Positions 24,812 to 33,822 of a stretch of 33,934 nucleotides of DNA are shown in pieces. Where the stretch lies: assembly GCA_027019205.1 (NCBI GenBank), contig JALUWZ010000173.1, forward strand, positions 1-33,934. The letters are read 5' to 3'. A program made the position numbers and the translations under genes. Numbering within the stretch: position 1 is the stretch's first letter; every line of letters starts with the position of its first letter. The stretch is from Emcibacter sp. (GTDB lineage: Bacteria > Pseudomonadota > Alphaproteobacteria > Sphingomonadales > Emcibacteraceae). The notes beneath the pieces are model-generated. The model worked only from the letters and a program-made list of their open reading frames with translations, ran no database searches and was not told where the DNA came from.

Positions 24812-27202
24812 ATGAAATTCACACTCTCATGGCTTAAAGAGCATCTTGATACCACCGCCGACATTGATCAGATTTCGGAAAAGCTGACTGCTATCGGTCT
24901 TGAGGTTGAGGAAATCACCAACCCGGCAGATGATCTCGCGCCCTTTATCATCGCCGAAGTGGTCAACGCCGCCCCCCATCCCGATGCGGATAAATTGCAG
25001 GTCCTCAAGGTCAATACCGGCGAGGAGATCATTCAGGTGGTCTGCGGTGCGCCGAATGCCCGCGCCGGTCTGAAGGGGGCCTTTGCCCCGTCCGGGTCCA
25101 CCATCCCGACCAATGGCCTGAAACTTCGTCCGGCCAGAATTCGCGGCGTCGAAAGCAATGGCATGATGTGTTCCGAACGGGAACTGGGTCTGGGTGAGGA
25201 TCATGACGGGATTATTGACCTGCCCGCAGATGCGCCGGTCGGGGTTAAATTTGCTGATTATATGCAGATGGATGATCCGGTGATTGATATTGCCATCACC
25301 CCCAATCATCAGGACGCCCTCGGGGTTTACGGCATTGCCCGCGACCTTGCCGCCGCCGGGATTGGCACATTGAAACCACGGGCCATTCCCGCAATTACCG
25401 GCAATTATGACTGCCCGCAGAAAGTGGTCCTGAAAAACCCGACGGCCTGCCCGGTTTTTGCCGGACGGATGATTCGCGGTCTGAAAAACGGCCCAAGCCC
25501 GGAATGGCTGCAAAAGAAGCTCCGTGATCTTGGCATGAAGCCGATTTCGGCCCTGGTTGATGTGACCAATTTCCTGACCCTTGACATGGGCCGTCCGCTT
25601 CATGTGTTCGATGCGGACAAATTGCAGGGGGATATTGTCGTTCGCCTCTCCGAACGGGGGGAACAGCTTACGGCACTTGATGGTCAGGACTACAGGCTTG
25701 ATGACGGGATATGCGTGATCACCGACAACAGCGGGGTTATCGGCCTTGGCGGCGTTATGGGCGGCATGTCAACGAGCTGTCAGGGGGATACGGTCAATGT
25801 CTTTGTCGAGTCCGCATGGTTTGATCCGGTGACCATTTCCATGGCCGGACGCAAGCTTGGCATTGACAGCGACGCGCGCTATCGTTTTGAGCGCGGGGTT
25901 GATCCCGAAACCGTAATCCCGGGCCTTGAATATGCGACGCAACTGATCCTTGACATGTGCGGCGGCGAGCCAAGTGATGTCACAATTGCCGGTACCGTCC
26001 CGACCATATCAAAATGCGTCACCCTGCGCCCGGCCCGGGTCGGTCATCTCGGCGGTGTGGATGTCAGCCCGCAGGAAATCACCCGCATTCTCCAAAGTCT
26101 CGGCTTTCAGGTCGAACAGGGCGGGGATGACCTCAAGGTCACCACCCCGTCATGGCGCTGCGATATTGACGGCGAGGCTGACCTTGTGGAGGAAGTCCTG
26201 AGGATTCACGGCTTCGAGCATATTCGTTCCGAACCCCTGCCCCTGTCAAGCCGCGCCATCAACACCGGCCTGAATCCGTTGCAGAAACGGGTGCGTATGG
26301 TCAAACGCACCGCCGCCGGACGCGGATTTCGCGAGGCGATCACCTGGTCCTTCCTGTCCTCGGCACAGGCCCGGCTGTTTGCCGATCTGGTGCCCGGACT
26401 GGTCCTCGACAATCCGATCAGTACGGATATGGATGCCATGCGGCCCAATCTGCTGCCCAACCTGATCACGGCAGCGGGGCGTAATATCGACCGGGGATTC
26501 CGCAATGTCGCCCTGTTCGAATGCGGCAACCAGTTTGAGAATGACACGCCCGGCGGGCAAAAACTGCTCCTGGCCGGAATCAGGCGCGGGCAGACCGGTG
26601 ACAAACACTGGAAAATGCCGCCGACAGATGTCGATGCCTTTACGGTCAAGGCCGATGCCGAAGCCATCCTCCGGGCGGGCGGGGCCAGAATTGACACGGC
26701 CCAGGTCACAGCTGATGCCCCGCCATGGTATCATCCGGGACGCAGCGGCATGATCCGGCTCGGCCAGAAGAATATTCTCGCCTGTTTCGGGGAAATTCAC
26801 CCGGCCATCTGCGCGCGCCTTGATGTCAAGGGGCCGCTGGCCGCCTTTGAGATCATGCTGGAAAATATCCCCTTCCCCAAGGCGAAAGGCGGCAATAGTC
26901 GCGGGCCGCTGCGGGCATCGGATTTTCAGGCGGTAGAACGGGATTTTGCCTTCGTTGTTGATCGTGACGTCAAGGCCGCTGACCTCATCCGGGCCGTACG
27001 CGGGACCGACAAAAAGCTAATTCGTGACATCACCCTGTTTGATGTATATACTGGGCCGGGTATAGGTGACGATAAAAAATCTGTGGCTATCAGTGTCATA
27101 CTGCACCCGGAAAACAAAACATTGACCGAGGCGGAGATAGACGACTTTTCCTCAAAACTCCTCGCCAATGTCCACAAAAGAACGGGCGGTATCCTGCGAT
27201 AA
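24812..27202 (+). CDS. pheT: phenylalanyl-tRNA synthetase beta subunit
   Basis: A full-length 796-residue PheT. The N-terminal tRNA-binding OB domain shows APHPDADKLQVLKV and VVCGAPNARAG. B3/B4 editing and B5 DNA-binding-like domains follow (YRFERGVDPE, then the RVGHLGG region). The catalytic-like core contains ITWSFLS, and a C-terminal anticodon-binding FDX-ACB domain (RDFAFVVDRDV to HKRTGGILR) closes the protein. It forms the alpha2-beta2 enzyme with PheS. A Shine-Dalgarno at the end of the pheS-borne repeat supports the start. Confidence 0.97.
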   Translation: MKFTLSWLKEHLDTTADIDQISEKLTAIGLEVEEITNPADDLAPFIIAEVVNAAPHPDADKLQVLKVNTGEEIIQVVCGAPNARAGLKGAFAPSGSTIPTNGLKLRPARIRGVESNGMMCSERELGLGEDHDGIIDLPADAPVGVKFADYMQMDDPVIDIAITPNHQDALGVYGIARDLAAAGIGTLKPRAIPAITGNYDCPQKVVLKNPTACPVFAGRMIRGLKNGPSPEWLQKKLRDLGMKPISALVDVTNFLTLDMGRPLHVFDADKLQGDIVVRLSERGEQLTALDGQDYRLDDGICVITDNSGVIGLGGVMGGMSTSCQGDTVNVFVESAWFDPVTISMAGRKLGIDSDARYRFERGVDPETVIPGLEYATQLILDMCGGEPSDVTIAGTVPTISKCVTLRPARVGHLGGVDVSPQEITRILQSLGFQVEQGGDDLKVTTPSWRCDIDGEADLVEEVLRIHGFEHIRSEPLPLSSRAINTGLNPLQKRVRMVKRTAAGRGFREAITWSFLSSAQARLFADLVPGLVLDNPISTDMDAMRPNLLPNLITAAGRNIDRGFRNVALFECGNQFENDTPGGQKLLLAGIRRGQTGDKHWKMPPTDVDAFTVKADAEAILRAGGARIDTAQVTADAPPWYHPGRSGMIRLGQKNILACFGEIHPAICARLDVKGPLAAFEIMLENIPFPKAKGGNSRGPLRASDFQAVERDFAFVVDRDVKAADLIRAVRGTDKKLIRDITLFDVYTGPGIGDDKKSVAISVILHPENKTLTEAEIDDFSSKLLANVHKRTGGILR

Positions 27203-27288
27203 AAGCATGCCAGACATACATTAACGCTATGTAAAGGCAATGTCTTTACTGTCACGGTCAGTATATGTAATACCGGGATAATAGTTAA

Positions 27289-28254
27289 ATGTCTGAGAAT
27301 ACTAAAAATATCAAGGTTCCTCTCAAACTGAGATTAAAATCATGGTGGGAAGGCTATGATCTTGATGACGTGAAAGAGCGGCTGAAAGCCCTTCAGAATG
27401 ATGACCCATCCGGGGAAGATAATAGCCGGGAAAGCCCCCCGGACCCTGAGATAGACAGCATGCAATGGAGCAAACTCAGGATAGAAATGACCCAGCTGAT
27501 CTGGGGGAATGGCTATTGCGGCCCGGGGGGGCGGGAACATATCAAGGTTATGTGCAAGCTTCTGGCAATGAATTCCAAAATGAGCGCCATTGTTATTGGC
27601 GCCGGATTTGGCGGCCCGTCCCGGGTACTGGCAGAGGAATTCGGCGTCTGGATCACCGGATATGAACTGTCCCGTGAACTTGCCGAAAAAGCCATGCAGA
27701 TGTCCACAGATTCCGGCCTTGCCTCGAAAGCCGCCATTCATCATCTTGACCCGGCAAAGGATGCCCCCTTTAACCGGCGTTATGACCGGGCTTTTTCCAA
27801 GGAGGCGCTCTATTGTTTCCCGGACAAGAGTAAAATCCTCAAAGATGTCTTTGACACCCTGAAAGACGGGTCCCTGTTCCTGGTTACGGACTATGTATTA
27901 TCGGATCTGTCGGCACTCGAAAATCCGGATGTCCGGAAATGGCTGAAACAGGAGGCGACGCAACCCTATCCGGTAACGGCAGACATGATGAAGGAAACCC
28001 TGGAGAAAACCGGCTTTGCCATCCGGGTTAACGAAGACATATCCCCGGAATATGTAAATCTGATTGAAAATAGCTGGTCACATGCCGCAACCGTTGCCAA
28101 ACAGCTTGCCGAAAAGGGCGAGGAGGGAGCTGAAGCGGTAAAATCACTGATGGAGGAGGCGGAACACTGGGCCTTGCGGGCCAAAATCCTCAAAGAAGGC
28201 CATATACATGTATGGCGTTTTCTGGCCCATAAACCCAGTGCTGAAATACGCTAG
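27289..28254 (+). CDS. SAM-dependent methyltransferase, substrate unknown
   Basis: A class I methyltransferase domain lies at about 95-230. The SAM motif I is AIVIGAGFGGPSRVLAEEFG, followed by ITGYELSRELAEKA (acidic residue at the end of strand 2) and YDRAFSKEALYCFPDK (motif of strand 4). The arrangement resembles the UbiE/glycine-betaine methyltransferase type (phospholipid, sterol or small amine acceptors), but nothing fixes the substrate. A charged 60-residue N-terminal segment and a helical C-terminal tail (AEKGEEGAEAVKSLMEEAEHW) are extra. It stands alone between pheT and lepA. Confidence 0.8.
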   Translation: MSENTKNIKVPLKLRLKSWWEGYDLDDVKERLKALQNDDPSGEDNSRESPPDPEIDSMQWSKLRIEMTQLIWGNGYCGPGGREHIKVMCKLLAMNSKMSAIVIGAGFGGPSRVLAEEFGVWITGYELSRELAEKAMQMSTDSGLASKAAIHHLDPAKDAPFNRRYDRAFSKEALYCFPDKSKILKDVFDTLKDGSLFLVTDYVLSDLSALENPDVRKWLKQEATQPYPVTADMMKETLEKTGFAIRVNEDISPEYVNLIENSWSHAATVAKQLAEKGEEGAEAVKSLMEEAEHWALRAKILKEGHIHVWRFLAHKPSAEIR

Positions 28255-28403
28255 AATATATATGCCATGGCCCCCGGGATAACACCAGCCTGACAGCCAG
28301 CCAGTTAATATGGGGCAACGTCCTGTGCAACGGAAAATTACGGCTGCGGCCTTTTTCGGCCCTTAAAAGCGGCTAATTGCTTTATCGGTTTACTGGTCAG
28401 GCG

Positions 28404-30230
28404 ATGAATGATAAAAGCCCTGTCATGACTGAATTATCACATATAAGAAATTTCTCGATCATCGCCCATATTGATCACGGAAAATCGACGCTGGCCGATC
28501 GTATGATCCAGCATTGCGAGGGACTGAGCAATCGTGAAATGAAGGCACAGGTGCTGGACAGCATGGATATTGAACGCGAGCGCGGCATCACCATCAAGGC
28601 CCAGACCGTGCGCCTGCACTACACGGCTCATGACGGCGAAAGCTATATCCTCAATCTTATGGATACGCCGGGCCATGTGGATTTCGCCTATGAGGTCAGC
28701 CGCTGCCTTTATGCCTGCGAAGGCTCGCTGCTGGTGGTTGATGCCAGCCAGGGGGTTGAGGCCCAGACCCTGGCCAATGTCTATCAGGCAATCGATAATG
28801 ATCATGAAATTGTCCCGGTCCTCAACAAGATCGACCTGCCTGCCGCCGAACCCGAACAGGTGCGCCACCAGATCGAAGATGTCATCGGCATTGACGCGAG
28901 CCACGCCATCAAAGTTTCGGCCAAAACCGGCGAGGGGATTGACGAACTGCTCAACAGTCTGGTTGAAAATCTGCCGCCCCCCGAAGGCGACATCACCGCC
29001 CCGCTGAAAGCGCTGCTGGTTGACAGCTGGTATGATACCTATCTCGGCGTTATGGTGCTGATCCGGGTGATTGATGGCCGGATCAAAAAAGGCATGAAAA
29101 TCAAGATGATGGCGGCAGGAAGTGAACATATTCTTGACCGGGTCGGCGTCTTCACCCCCAAAGAGATTCTGGTTGACGAGCTGGGACCGGGCGAAATCGG
29201 CTTTTTTACCGCCTCGATCAAGGAAGTCTCCCAGACCCATGTCGGCGACACCATCACCGAATACAGGAATGAAACCGCCCAGGCCCTGCCGGGCTTCAAA
29301 CCGGTGCAGTCTGTGGTTTTCTGCGGGTTGTTTCCCGCCGACGCCGCCGATTTTGAAACCCTGCGCGACAGCATGAACAAGCTCCGGCTCAATGACGCGA
29401 GCTTCACCTTTGAGACCGAGACCTCGACCGCGCTTGGTTACGGCTTCCGCTGCGGCTTCCTCGGCATGCTCCATCTGGAGATCATTCAGGAGCGACTGAC
29501 CCGCGAATTCGACCTTGATATCATCACCACCTCGCCGAGCGTGATTTACCGCATTCACCTCAACAAGGGCGAGGTGAAGGAACTGCATAACCCGGCGGAT
29601 ATGCCGGACCCGACCCTGATCAATCATATTGAGGAGCCGTGGATTCTCGCGACCATTCTGGTGCCGGACGATCATCTGGGATCAGTCCTGAAATTATGTC
29701 AGGACAAGCGCGGCGAGCAGGTCGAACTGACCTATGCCGGCAGTCGCGCCATGCTGATCTACCGCCTGCCGCTCAATGAGGTGGTCTATGATTTTCATGA
29801 CAAGCTCAAATCAATCTCGCGCGGCTATGCGAGCTTTGATTATCAGATGGACGGCTACCGCGAAGGCGATCTGGTCAAGCTCAGCATTATGGTCAACTCG
29901 GAGCCGGTCGATGCCCTCGGCATGATGGTTCACCGCTCACAGGCGGATGCCCGGGGTCGGGCGCTCTGTGCGCGGCTCAAAGACCTGATCCCGCGCCAGC
30001 TGTTTAAAATCCCGATACAGGCGGCGATCGGCGGCAAGATCATCGCCCGCGAAACCCTGAGCGCCATGCGCAAAGATGTGACCGCCAAATGTTACGGCGG
30101 CGACATCAGCCGCAAACGCAAACTGCTCGACAAGCAGAAAAAGGGCAAGAAGAAAATGCGCCTTTACGGCAATGTGGAAATCCCCCATTCCGCCTTTATC
30201 GCCGCCCTTAAAATGGGCGATGACAAGTAA
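28404..30230 (+). CDS. lepA: elongation factor 4 (LepA), ribosome-associated GTPase
   Basis: The GTPase motifs are [27 protein letters not shown] and NKIDLP. Later LepA-specific parts include [19 protein letters not shown] and the basic C-terminal domain ending [21 protein letters not shown]4 helps ribosome biogenesis and can back-translocate stalled ribosomes. The TTG at 28377 in the ORF track is unlikely. The ATG at 28404 gives 608 residues and the ATG at 28425 is a close alternative, since the family starts just before IRNFSIIAH. Confidence 0.97.
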   Translation: MNDKSPVMTELSHIRNFSIIAHIDHGKSTLADRMIQHCEGLSNREMKAQVLDSMDIERERGITIKAQTVRLHYTAHDGESYILNLMDTPGHVDFAYEVSRCLYACEGSLLVVDASQGVEAQTLANVYQAIDNDHEIVPVLNKIDLPAAEPEQVRHQIEDVIGIDASHAIKVSAKTGEGIDELLNSLVENLPPPEGDITAPLKALLVDSWYDTYLGVMVLIRVIDGRIKKGMKIKMMAAGSEHILDRVGVFTPKEILVDELGPGEIGFFTASIKEVSQTHVGDTITEYRNETAQALPGFKPVQSVVFCGLFPADAADFETLRDSMNKLRLNDASFTFETETSTALGYGFRCGFLGMLHLEIIQERLTREFDLDIITTSPSVIYRIHLNKGEVKELHNPADMPDPTLINHIEEPWILATILVPDDHLGSVLKLCQDKRGEQVELTYAGSRAMLIYRLPLNEVVYDFHDKLKSISRGYASFDYQMDGYREGDLVKLSIMVNSEPVDALGMMVHRSQADARGRALCARLKDLIPRQLFKIPIQAAIGGKIIARETLSAMRKDVTAKCYGGDISRKRKLLDKQKKGKKKMRLYGNVEIPHSAFIAALKMGDDK

Positions 30231-30232
30231 CA

Positions 30233-30269
30233 GCCCGCCGAAGAAACCCTTGAGGTCGCTCCGGCGGGC
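30233..30269 (+). terminator. GC-rich stem-loop after lepA
   Basis: GCCCGCCG pairs with CGGCGGGC across a 21-base loop directly after the lepA stop. There is no T-run, so it may be a weak terminator or only an RNA-stabilising hairpin between convergent genes. Confidence 0.4.
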
Positions 30270-30304
30270 CGGGGGCAGCAACTTAATCTGTGCTTTATGA
30301 AACA

Positions 30305-30802
30305 TCACCCCCCGCGAACCGCATCCTTTGCAGCCTGGCGGGCGTCACGGACAGCTTCCCTTGCGGACTCGCGTGCCGCCCGGGCGGCTTCGCGCGCAGA
30401 CTCGCGGGCAGTACGGGCTGCCTCTCTGGCAGATTCACGCGCGGCATGGGCGGCCTCTTTGGCCGATTCGCGGGCGGCGAGTATGGTTTCCCTTGCCGCA
30501 TCACGAGCCGCCTGCGTGCCATCTTTTGCCGCTTCACGAGCCGCCTGCGCAGCTTCCTTTGCGGCTTCGCGCGCGGCCTGTGTCGCCTCTTTTGCCGAAG
30601 TGCGCGCCGCCTGTGTGGCCTCTTTGGCAGAGTCCCGCGCCGCCCGGGTCGCTTCCCTTGCAGAAGTGCGAGCCGTATGAATGGCGTCCTTTGCGGCCTC
30701 AATGGCGGCCTTGCGGTCTTCTTTGGTCGACGCAAATCCTGCCTGTGCCGAAAAAATCAGCAGCAGGGGAATAAGAGCCAGTTTAAATGATGTCCTTCGC
30801 AT
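30305..30802 (-). CDS. secreted alanine-rich 11-residue-repeat protein, function unknown
   Basis: The ATG at 30802 has GAGGA upstream and opens a clear signal peptide (MRRTSFKLALIPLLLIFSAQAGFA). The rest of the 165-residue protein is about eleven copies of an 11-residue unit, consensus ARESAKEAAQA, from residue 44 to the end. Hendecad repeats form right-handed coiled coils or long amphipathic helices, as in LEA-like proteins. Cleavage after GFA would release it to the periplasm. No other domain exists. A triple TTAAC array suggests CtrA control. All six frames are open over the repeat, which explains the shadow ORFs here. Confidence 0.8.
   Translation of the reverse strand: MRRTSFKLALIPLLLIFSAQAGFASTKEDRKAAIEAAKDAIHTARTSAREATRAARDSAKEATQAARTSAKEATQAAREAAKEAAQAAREAAKDGTQAARDAARETILAARESAKEAAHAARESAREAARTARESAREAARAARESAREAVRDARQAAKDAVRGG
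30311..30673 (-). repeat. 33-bp coding tandem repeats (about 11 units)
   Basis: The DNA encoding the hendecads is a degenerate 33-bp tandem repeat with recurring GCCGCCTGNGNNGCCTCTTTNGC-like words on the plus strand. Units differ at synonymous and conservative positions, so the array is not freshly expanded throughout. Confidence 0.8.
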
Positions 30803-30898
30803 TGTCTCTGTCCTCGTTATTGTCCTGAAATCATAAACAGACACATCCTCGTGATGCATCATGACCATCACAATAATGACAGGCCGATGAACGGCCCA

Positions 30899-30924
30899 TT
30901 AACGAAAATTTAACATCTTGTTAA
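30899..30924 (-). promoter_or_regulatory. triple TTAA-N7-TTAA-N7-TTAA array (CtrA-type box)
   Basis: TTAAC occurs at 30899, 30910 and 30921, exactly 11 bp apart, making two overlapping perfect TTAA-N7-TTAA CtrA boxes. The array ends about 97 bp upstream of the repeat-protein start and just past the stop of the cytochrome c gene, so it most likely controls the repeat protein. Confidence 0.65.
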
Positions 30925-30952
30925 CTATGGAAAAACAGCGGAGGCTATATCC

Positions 30953-31381
30953 TCACATGACATGTTTCTGATAGACGATGCCATTGGCGCGCTGGACTTC
31001 GCGGATATATTTTATAATCAGGGTAACATCATCTTTACTGACCTGTTTCTGCGGCGGCATATCACCAAAACGCCAGTGATGCTGTCGCGTCCCCATATTG
31101 GCGGCGCGGTAAAAGGCCATGTCCGCATGATGGCCGGGGTTATAGATATTATGGATAAGCGGCGGCCCCTGATCCGTGCCTGCGGCATTCTTGCCGTGGC
31201 AGGCTGCACAATTGGCGTTGAAGACCACTTCGCCCTTCTTCGCCTGTGACGATAAAGCCGGAATTTTAATCGCCCGGGCTGCGGTCCCGGAACCGGACTT
31301 GCCGCCGGTAAAGAACAGCATATAGCTTCCCCCGGCAGCAATCAGGGTGATCAGAATTATAGTCCGCGCGCTAACCTTCAT
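30953..31381 (-). CDS. membrane-anchored monohaem c-type cytochrome
   Basis: An N-terminal hydrophobic segment (about residues 7-25) acts as a signal anchor. A class I cytochrome c domain follows, with haem motif CAACH (58-62) and a probable distal ligand Met in GDMPPQ. The domain faces the periplasm and would carry electrons to an oxidase or other acceptor. The 142-residue length is normal for such small cytochromes. It is 75 bp downstream of the methionine gamma-lyase gene on the same strand and may be co-transcribed, though no functional link is clear. Confidence 0.85.
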   Translation of the reverse strand: MKVSARTIILITLIAAGGSYMLFFTGGKSGSGTAARAIKIPALSSQAKKGEVVFNANCAACHGKNAAGTDQGPPLIHNIYNPGHHADMAFYRAANMGTRQHHWRFGDMPPQKQVSKDDVTLIIKYIREVQRANGIVYQKHVM

Positions 31382-31456
31382 TTCTCTCTTCTCCGTATTT
31401 CGTGATCTTCACCCGCTTATACGAAGGAAAACAGATTTCCCCTCACCTTTCTGGTC

Positions 31457-32728
31457 CTATGAGGACAGGGCCTGATCAATATCGGCAAGGATGTCCACAG
31501 CATTTTCAAGCCCGGCGGAAATCCTGACCAGTCCTTCGGTGATGCCGAATCTTGCCCGCTCCGAAGGCTCGTAGGGGGAATGGGTCATTGAGGCCGGATG
31601 CTCGATCAGGGTTTCCGCATCGCCGAGGCTGACGGCAATCTTGCACAGCTTCAGGCCATTGAGAAATTGAAGCCCCGCATCATGACCCCCGGTCAGCTCA
31701 AAGGCAATCATGCCGCCGAACCGCCTCATCTGTGATTTGGCCAGCTCATATTGTTCAAATGATTTCAGACCGGGGAAATAAACCTTGCTGACTTCGGGGC
31801 TTGCTTCAAGCAAGGCGGCGATTTTTTCGGCATTGTCACAATGGCGTTCCATACGCAGCTCAAGAGTTTTCAGGCCGCGCGCGATCAGAAAGGCATTCAT
31901 TGGTGCCAGCACGGCCCCGGTCATATCTTTCAGACCAACATAGCGGATCTGCTCCATATCCTCTGCCGAGGACAGGATCACCCCGGCCATCAAATCCCCG
32001 TGTCCGCCGAGATATTTGGTCGCACTATGGACGACAATATCCGCCCCGAGGCCAATCGGATTTTGCAGATAGGGCGTTGAATAGGTATTATCCACCACCA
32101 CCCGGGCGCCGCATCCGTGGGCAATGGCGGAAATCGCCCGGATATCAATGATCCGCATATTGGGATTGGCCGGGGTTTCAAAATAAACAATCCGCGTTTT
32201 ATCAGATATCTCCCGGGCGAGATTCTCAGGATCGCGCATATCGACATGACGCACTTTAATGCCGAATTTGGATAATCCGTGGCGGAAATAGGCAAAGGTA
32301 CAGCCATATAAAGTCTCATCGACCAGAATTTCATCGCCCGGCTCCACAAAGGACCAGAATACGGAAGTAATCGCCCCCATGCCGGAGGCGACGGTCAGGC
32401 AGGCTTCCGCCCCCTCAAGATTGGCGAGCCGCTGTTCCAGCTCATTCAGGGTCGGGTTGCCGAGCCGGGTATAGATATAGCCGCTGTCCTCGCCGGAAAA
32501 ACGCGCCGCCCCCTGCTCGGCGGTGTCAAACTCGAACGTTGATGTCATATAGATCGGTGAGGTCAACGCCCCGTAAGGATCATTCTTGTCGTGACAGGCA
32601 TGAATCGCCCGGGTGGCGAAACCTCTTTTTGTTTGACGGGGGGACCTACCGCTCTTACCCTCGCTACTTGAGGTCCCCCCACTCGCGTGGCTCGCTCCCC
32701 CCTTGTTATACTGTTCTCCGGATGACAT
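31457..32728 (-). CDS. megL: methionine gamma-lyase-like PLP enzyme with repeat-derived N-terminal insert
   Basis: From residue 36 (GFATRAIHA) this is a Cys/Met-metabolism PLP enzyme. PLP-binding K238 is in SATKYLGGHGD. YTRLGNPTLNELE and the substrate-site cysteine C143 in TLYGCTFAYF match methionine gamma-lyase, where that Cys is diagnostic, better than cystathionine gamma-synthase. It would convert methionine to methanethiol, 2-oxobutyrate and ammonia. Residues 9-35 (GGASHASGGTSSSEGKSGRS and on) are encoded by one copy of the palindromic element also found in pheS. The start MSSGEQYN is outside the element with AAAGAG upstream. Activity is probably kept, since this end is flexible in the family. 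Confidence 0.88.
   Translation of the reverse strand: MSSGEQYNKGGASHASGGTSSSEGKSGRSPRQTKRGFATRAIHACHDKNDPYGALTSPIYMTSTFEFDTAEQGAARFSGEDSGYIYTRLGNPTLNELEQRLANLEGAEACLTVASGMGAITSVFWSFVEPGDEILVDETLYGCTFAYFRHGLSKFGIKVRHVDMRDPENLAREISDKTRIVYFETPANPNMRIIDIRAISAIAHGCGARVVVDNTYSTPYLQNPIGLGADIVVHSATKYLGGHGDLMAGVILSSAEDMEQIRYVGLKDMTGAVLAPMNAFLIARGLKTLELRMERHCDNAEKIAALLEASPEVSKVYFPGLKSFEQYELAKSQMRRFGGMIAFELTGGHDAGLQFLNGLKLCKIAVSLGDAETLIEHPASMTHSPYEPSERARFGITEGLVRISAGLENAVDILADIDQALSS
32631..32703 (-). repeat. REP-like palindromic element, third in-frame copy
   Basis: In the coding direction this copy reads GGGGGGAGCGAGCCACGCGA, then a G-run stem, a 23-nt loop and a C-run. The arms 32638-32647 and 32671-32680 pair over 10 bp (GGGGGGACCT with AGGTCCCCCC on the plus strand). 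The loop differs from pheS copy B by one base. The element keeps the same orientation and frame relative to the gene as the pheS copies. Confidence 0.9.
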
Positions 32729-32861
32729 GGCATAGCTCTTTAAATACTGTTATACTTAACGGAGGTTATTATATCAAAAACATGAAATAATTGCTCTAAT
32801 ATGGAGAAAATCAAAATATATCCGAATGAATTACTGATAAAGAGAAATAGAATAAAGAAAT

Positions 32862-33752
32862 ATGCTCAAATTTAATAAAAAATTTTCTCCTCATTATGGC
32901 GAGATTACCAAGATCAGCCCGCTGATCCGCCGACTCGTGGCCCCCAACCCCTCACCCTTTACCTTTCACGGCACCGGCACATATATTATTGGCAAAAACC
33001 AGATAGCCCTCATTGACCCGGGACCGGCAATAGCGTCCCATATTCAGGCGCTGGAGAAATTTCTGGAAACTGTGGCGGTCAGCCATATTCTGATCACCCA
33101 TAATCATGTTGATCATTCACCGGCCGCCCGGCCCCTGAAACGGGTGACCGGCGCAGAGATATACGCCTTTGATGTCTCGGGACAGGCCGATATTGACAAT
33201 CATGCCGAGGAGGGCCGCGACCGGGATTTCAAACCGGACCATATTCTCAAAGACGGGGATATAATAGACGGTGATGGCTGGACCATAGAGGCCGTCCATA
33301 CCCCGGGCCATCTATCCAATCATTTATGTTTCGCCCTTCTGGAAGAAAAAGCCCTGTTTAGCGGCGATCATGTTATGGGCTGGTCAACATCGGTGGTGTC
33401 GCAACCGGACGGTGATATGAAGGATTATCTCGCGAGCCTAGAAAAATTGCTGTCCCGGGATGACAAGATCTATTACCCGACTCACGGTGCGCCGATTGAA
33501 AATCCAAAGCCCTATGTCAGGGCCTTGATAGCCCACCGCCATCAGCGGGAAAGCCAGATTCTCGAGGTGCTGTCCGCAGGTCCCGCCACCATCGACCGGA
33601 TGGTCGATATTATTTACAGCGATATTCCGGCCTATCTCCACCCCGCTGCGGCAAGCTCATTACTGTCCCATCTGATTCATATGGTCGGCAATCATCAGGT
33701 GACCTGTCAGGGGAATCCCGGGCAAAACAGTGTTTTTGCCCTGTCTGATTAA
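32862..33752 (+). CDS. metallo-beta-lactamase-fold hydrolase, LACTB2-like
   Basis: The metal site is complete: THNHVDHS (H80, H82, D84, H85), HTPGHLSNH, SGDHVMGWSTSVV and YPTHG. A C-terminal winged-helix-like part (ILEVLSAGPATIDRMVDIIYSDIP) matches the LACTB2/beta-lactamase-like group, whose studied human member is a single-strand RNA endonuclease. Glyoxalase-like or other hydrolase activity is equally possible here. It is divergent from the methionine gamma-lyase gene across a 133-bp AT-rich gap. Confidence 0.88.
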   Translation: MLKFNKKFSPHYGEITKISPLIRRLVAPNPSPFTFHGTGTYIIGKNQIALIDPGPAIASHIQALEKFLETVAVSHILITHNHVDHSPAARPLKRVTGAEIYAFDVSGQADIDNHAEEGRDRDFKPDHILKDGDIIDGDGWTIEAVHTPGHLSNHLCFALLEEKALFSGDHVMGWSTSVVSQPDGDMKDYLASLEKLLSRDDKIYYPTHGAPIENPKPYVRALIAHRHQRESQILEVLSAGPATIDRMVDIIYSDIPAYLHPAAASSLLSHLIHMVGNHQVTCQGNPGQNSVFALSD

Positions 33753-33755
33753 TTT

Positions 33756-33789
33756 GTTCTTGTTTTGTTCTTATTTTTGAGTCTATAAT
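33756..33789 (+). promoter_or_regulatory. SOS (LexA) box overlapping a promoter
   Basis: GTTC-N7-GTTC (33756-33759 and 33767-33770) is the exact alphaproteobacterial LexA operator. A TATAAT (33784-33789) lies 13 bp after it, with TTGTTT (33760-33765) as a possible -35 inside the box. The Y-family polymerase starts 33 bp downstream. Confidence 0.85.
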
Positions 33790-33822
33790 ACCGGCCCTTT
33801 CTTTTACGAGAGACTCTGGAAC

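Noticed and set aside
28437-29675. 412-aa minus-strand ORF opposite lepA
   Set aside because: Shadow of lepA with no recognisable domain; lepA is complete and certain.
30290-30790. Several plus- and minus-strand ORFs over the repeat-protein gene
   Set aside because: The 33-bp period keeps every frame open. Only the minus-strand frame starting at 30802 has a Shine-Dalgarno and a signal peptide.
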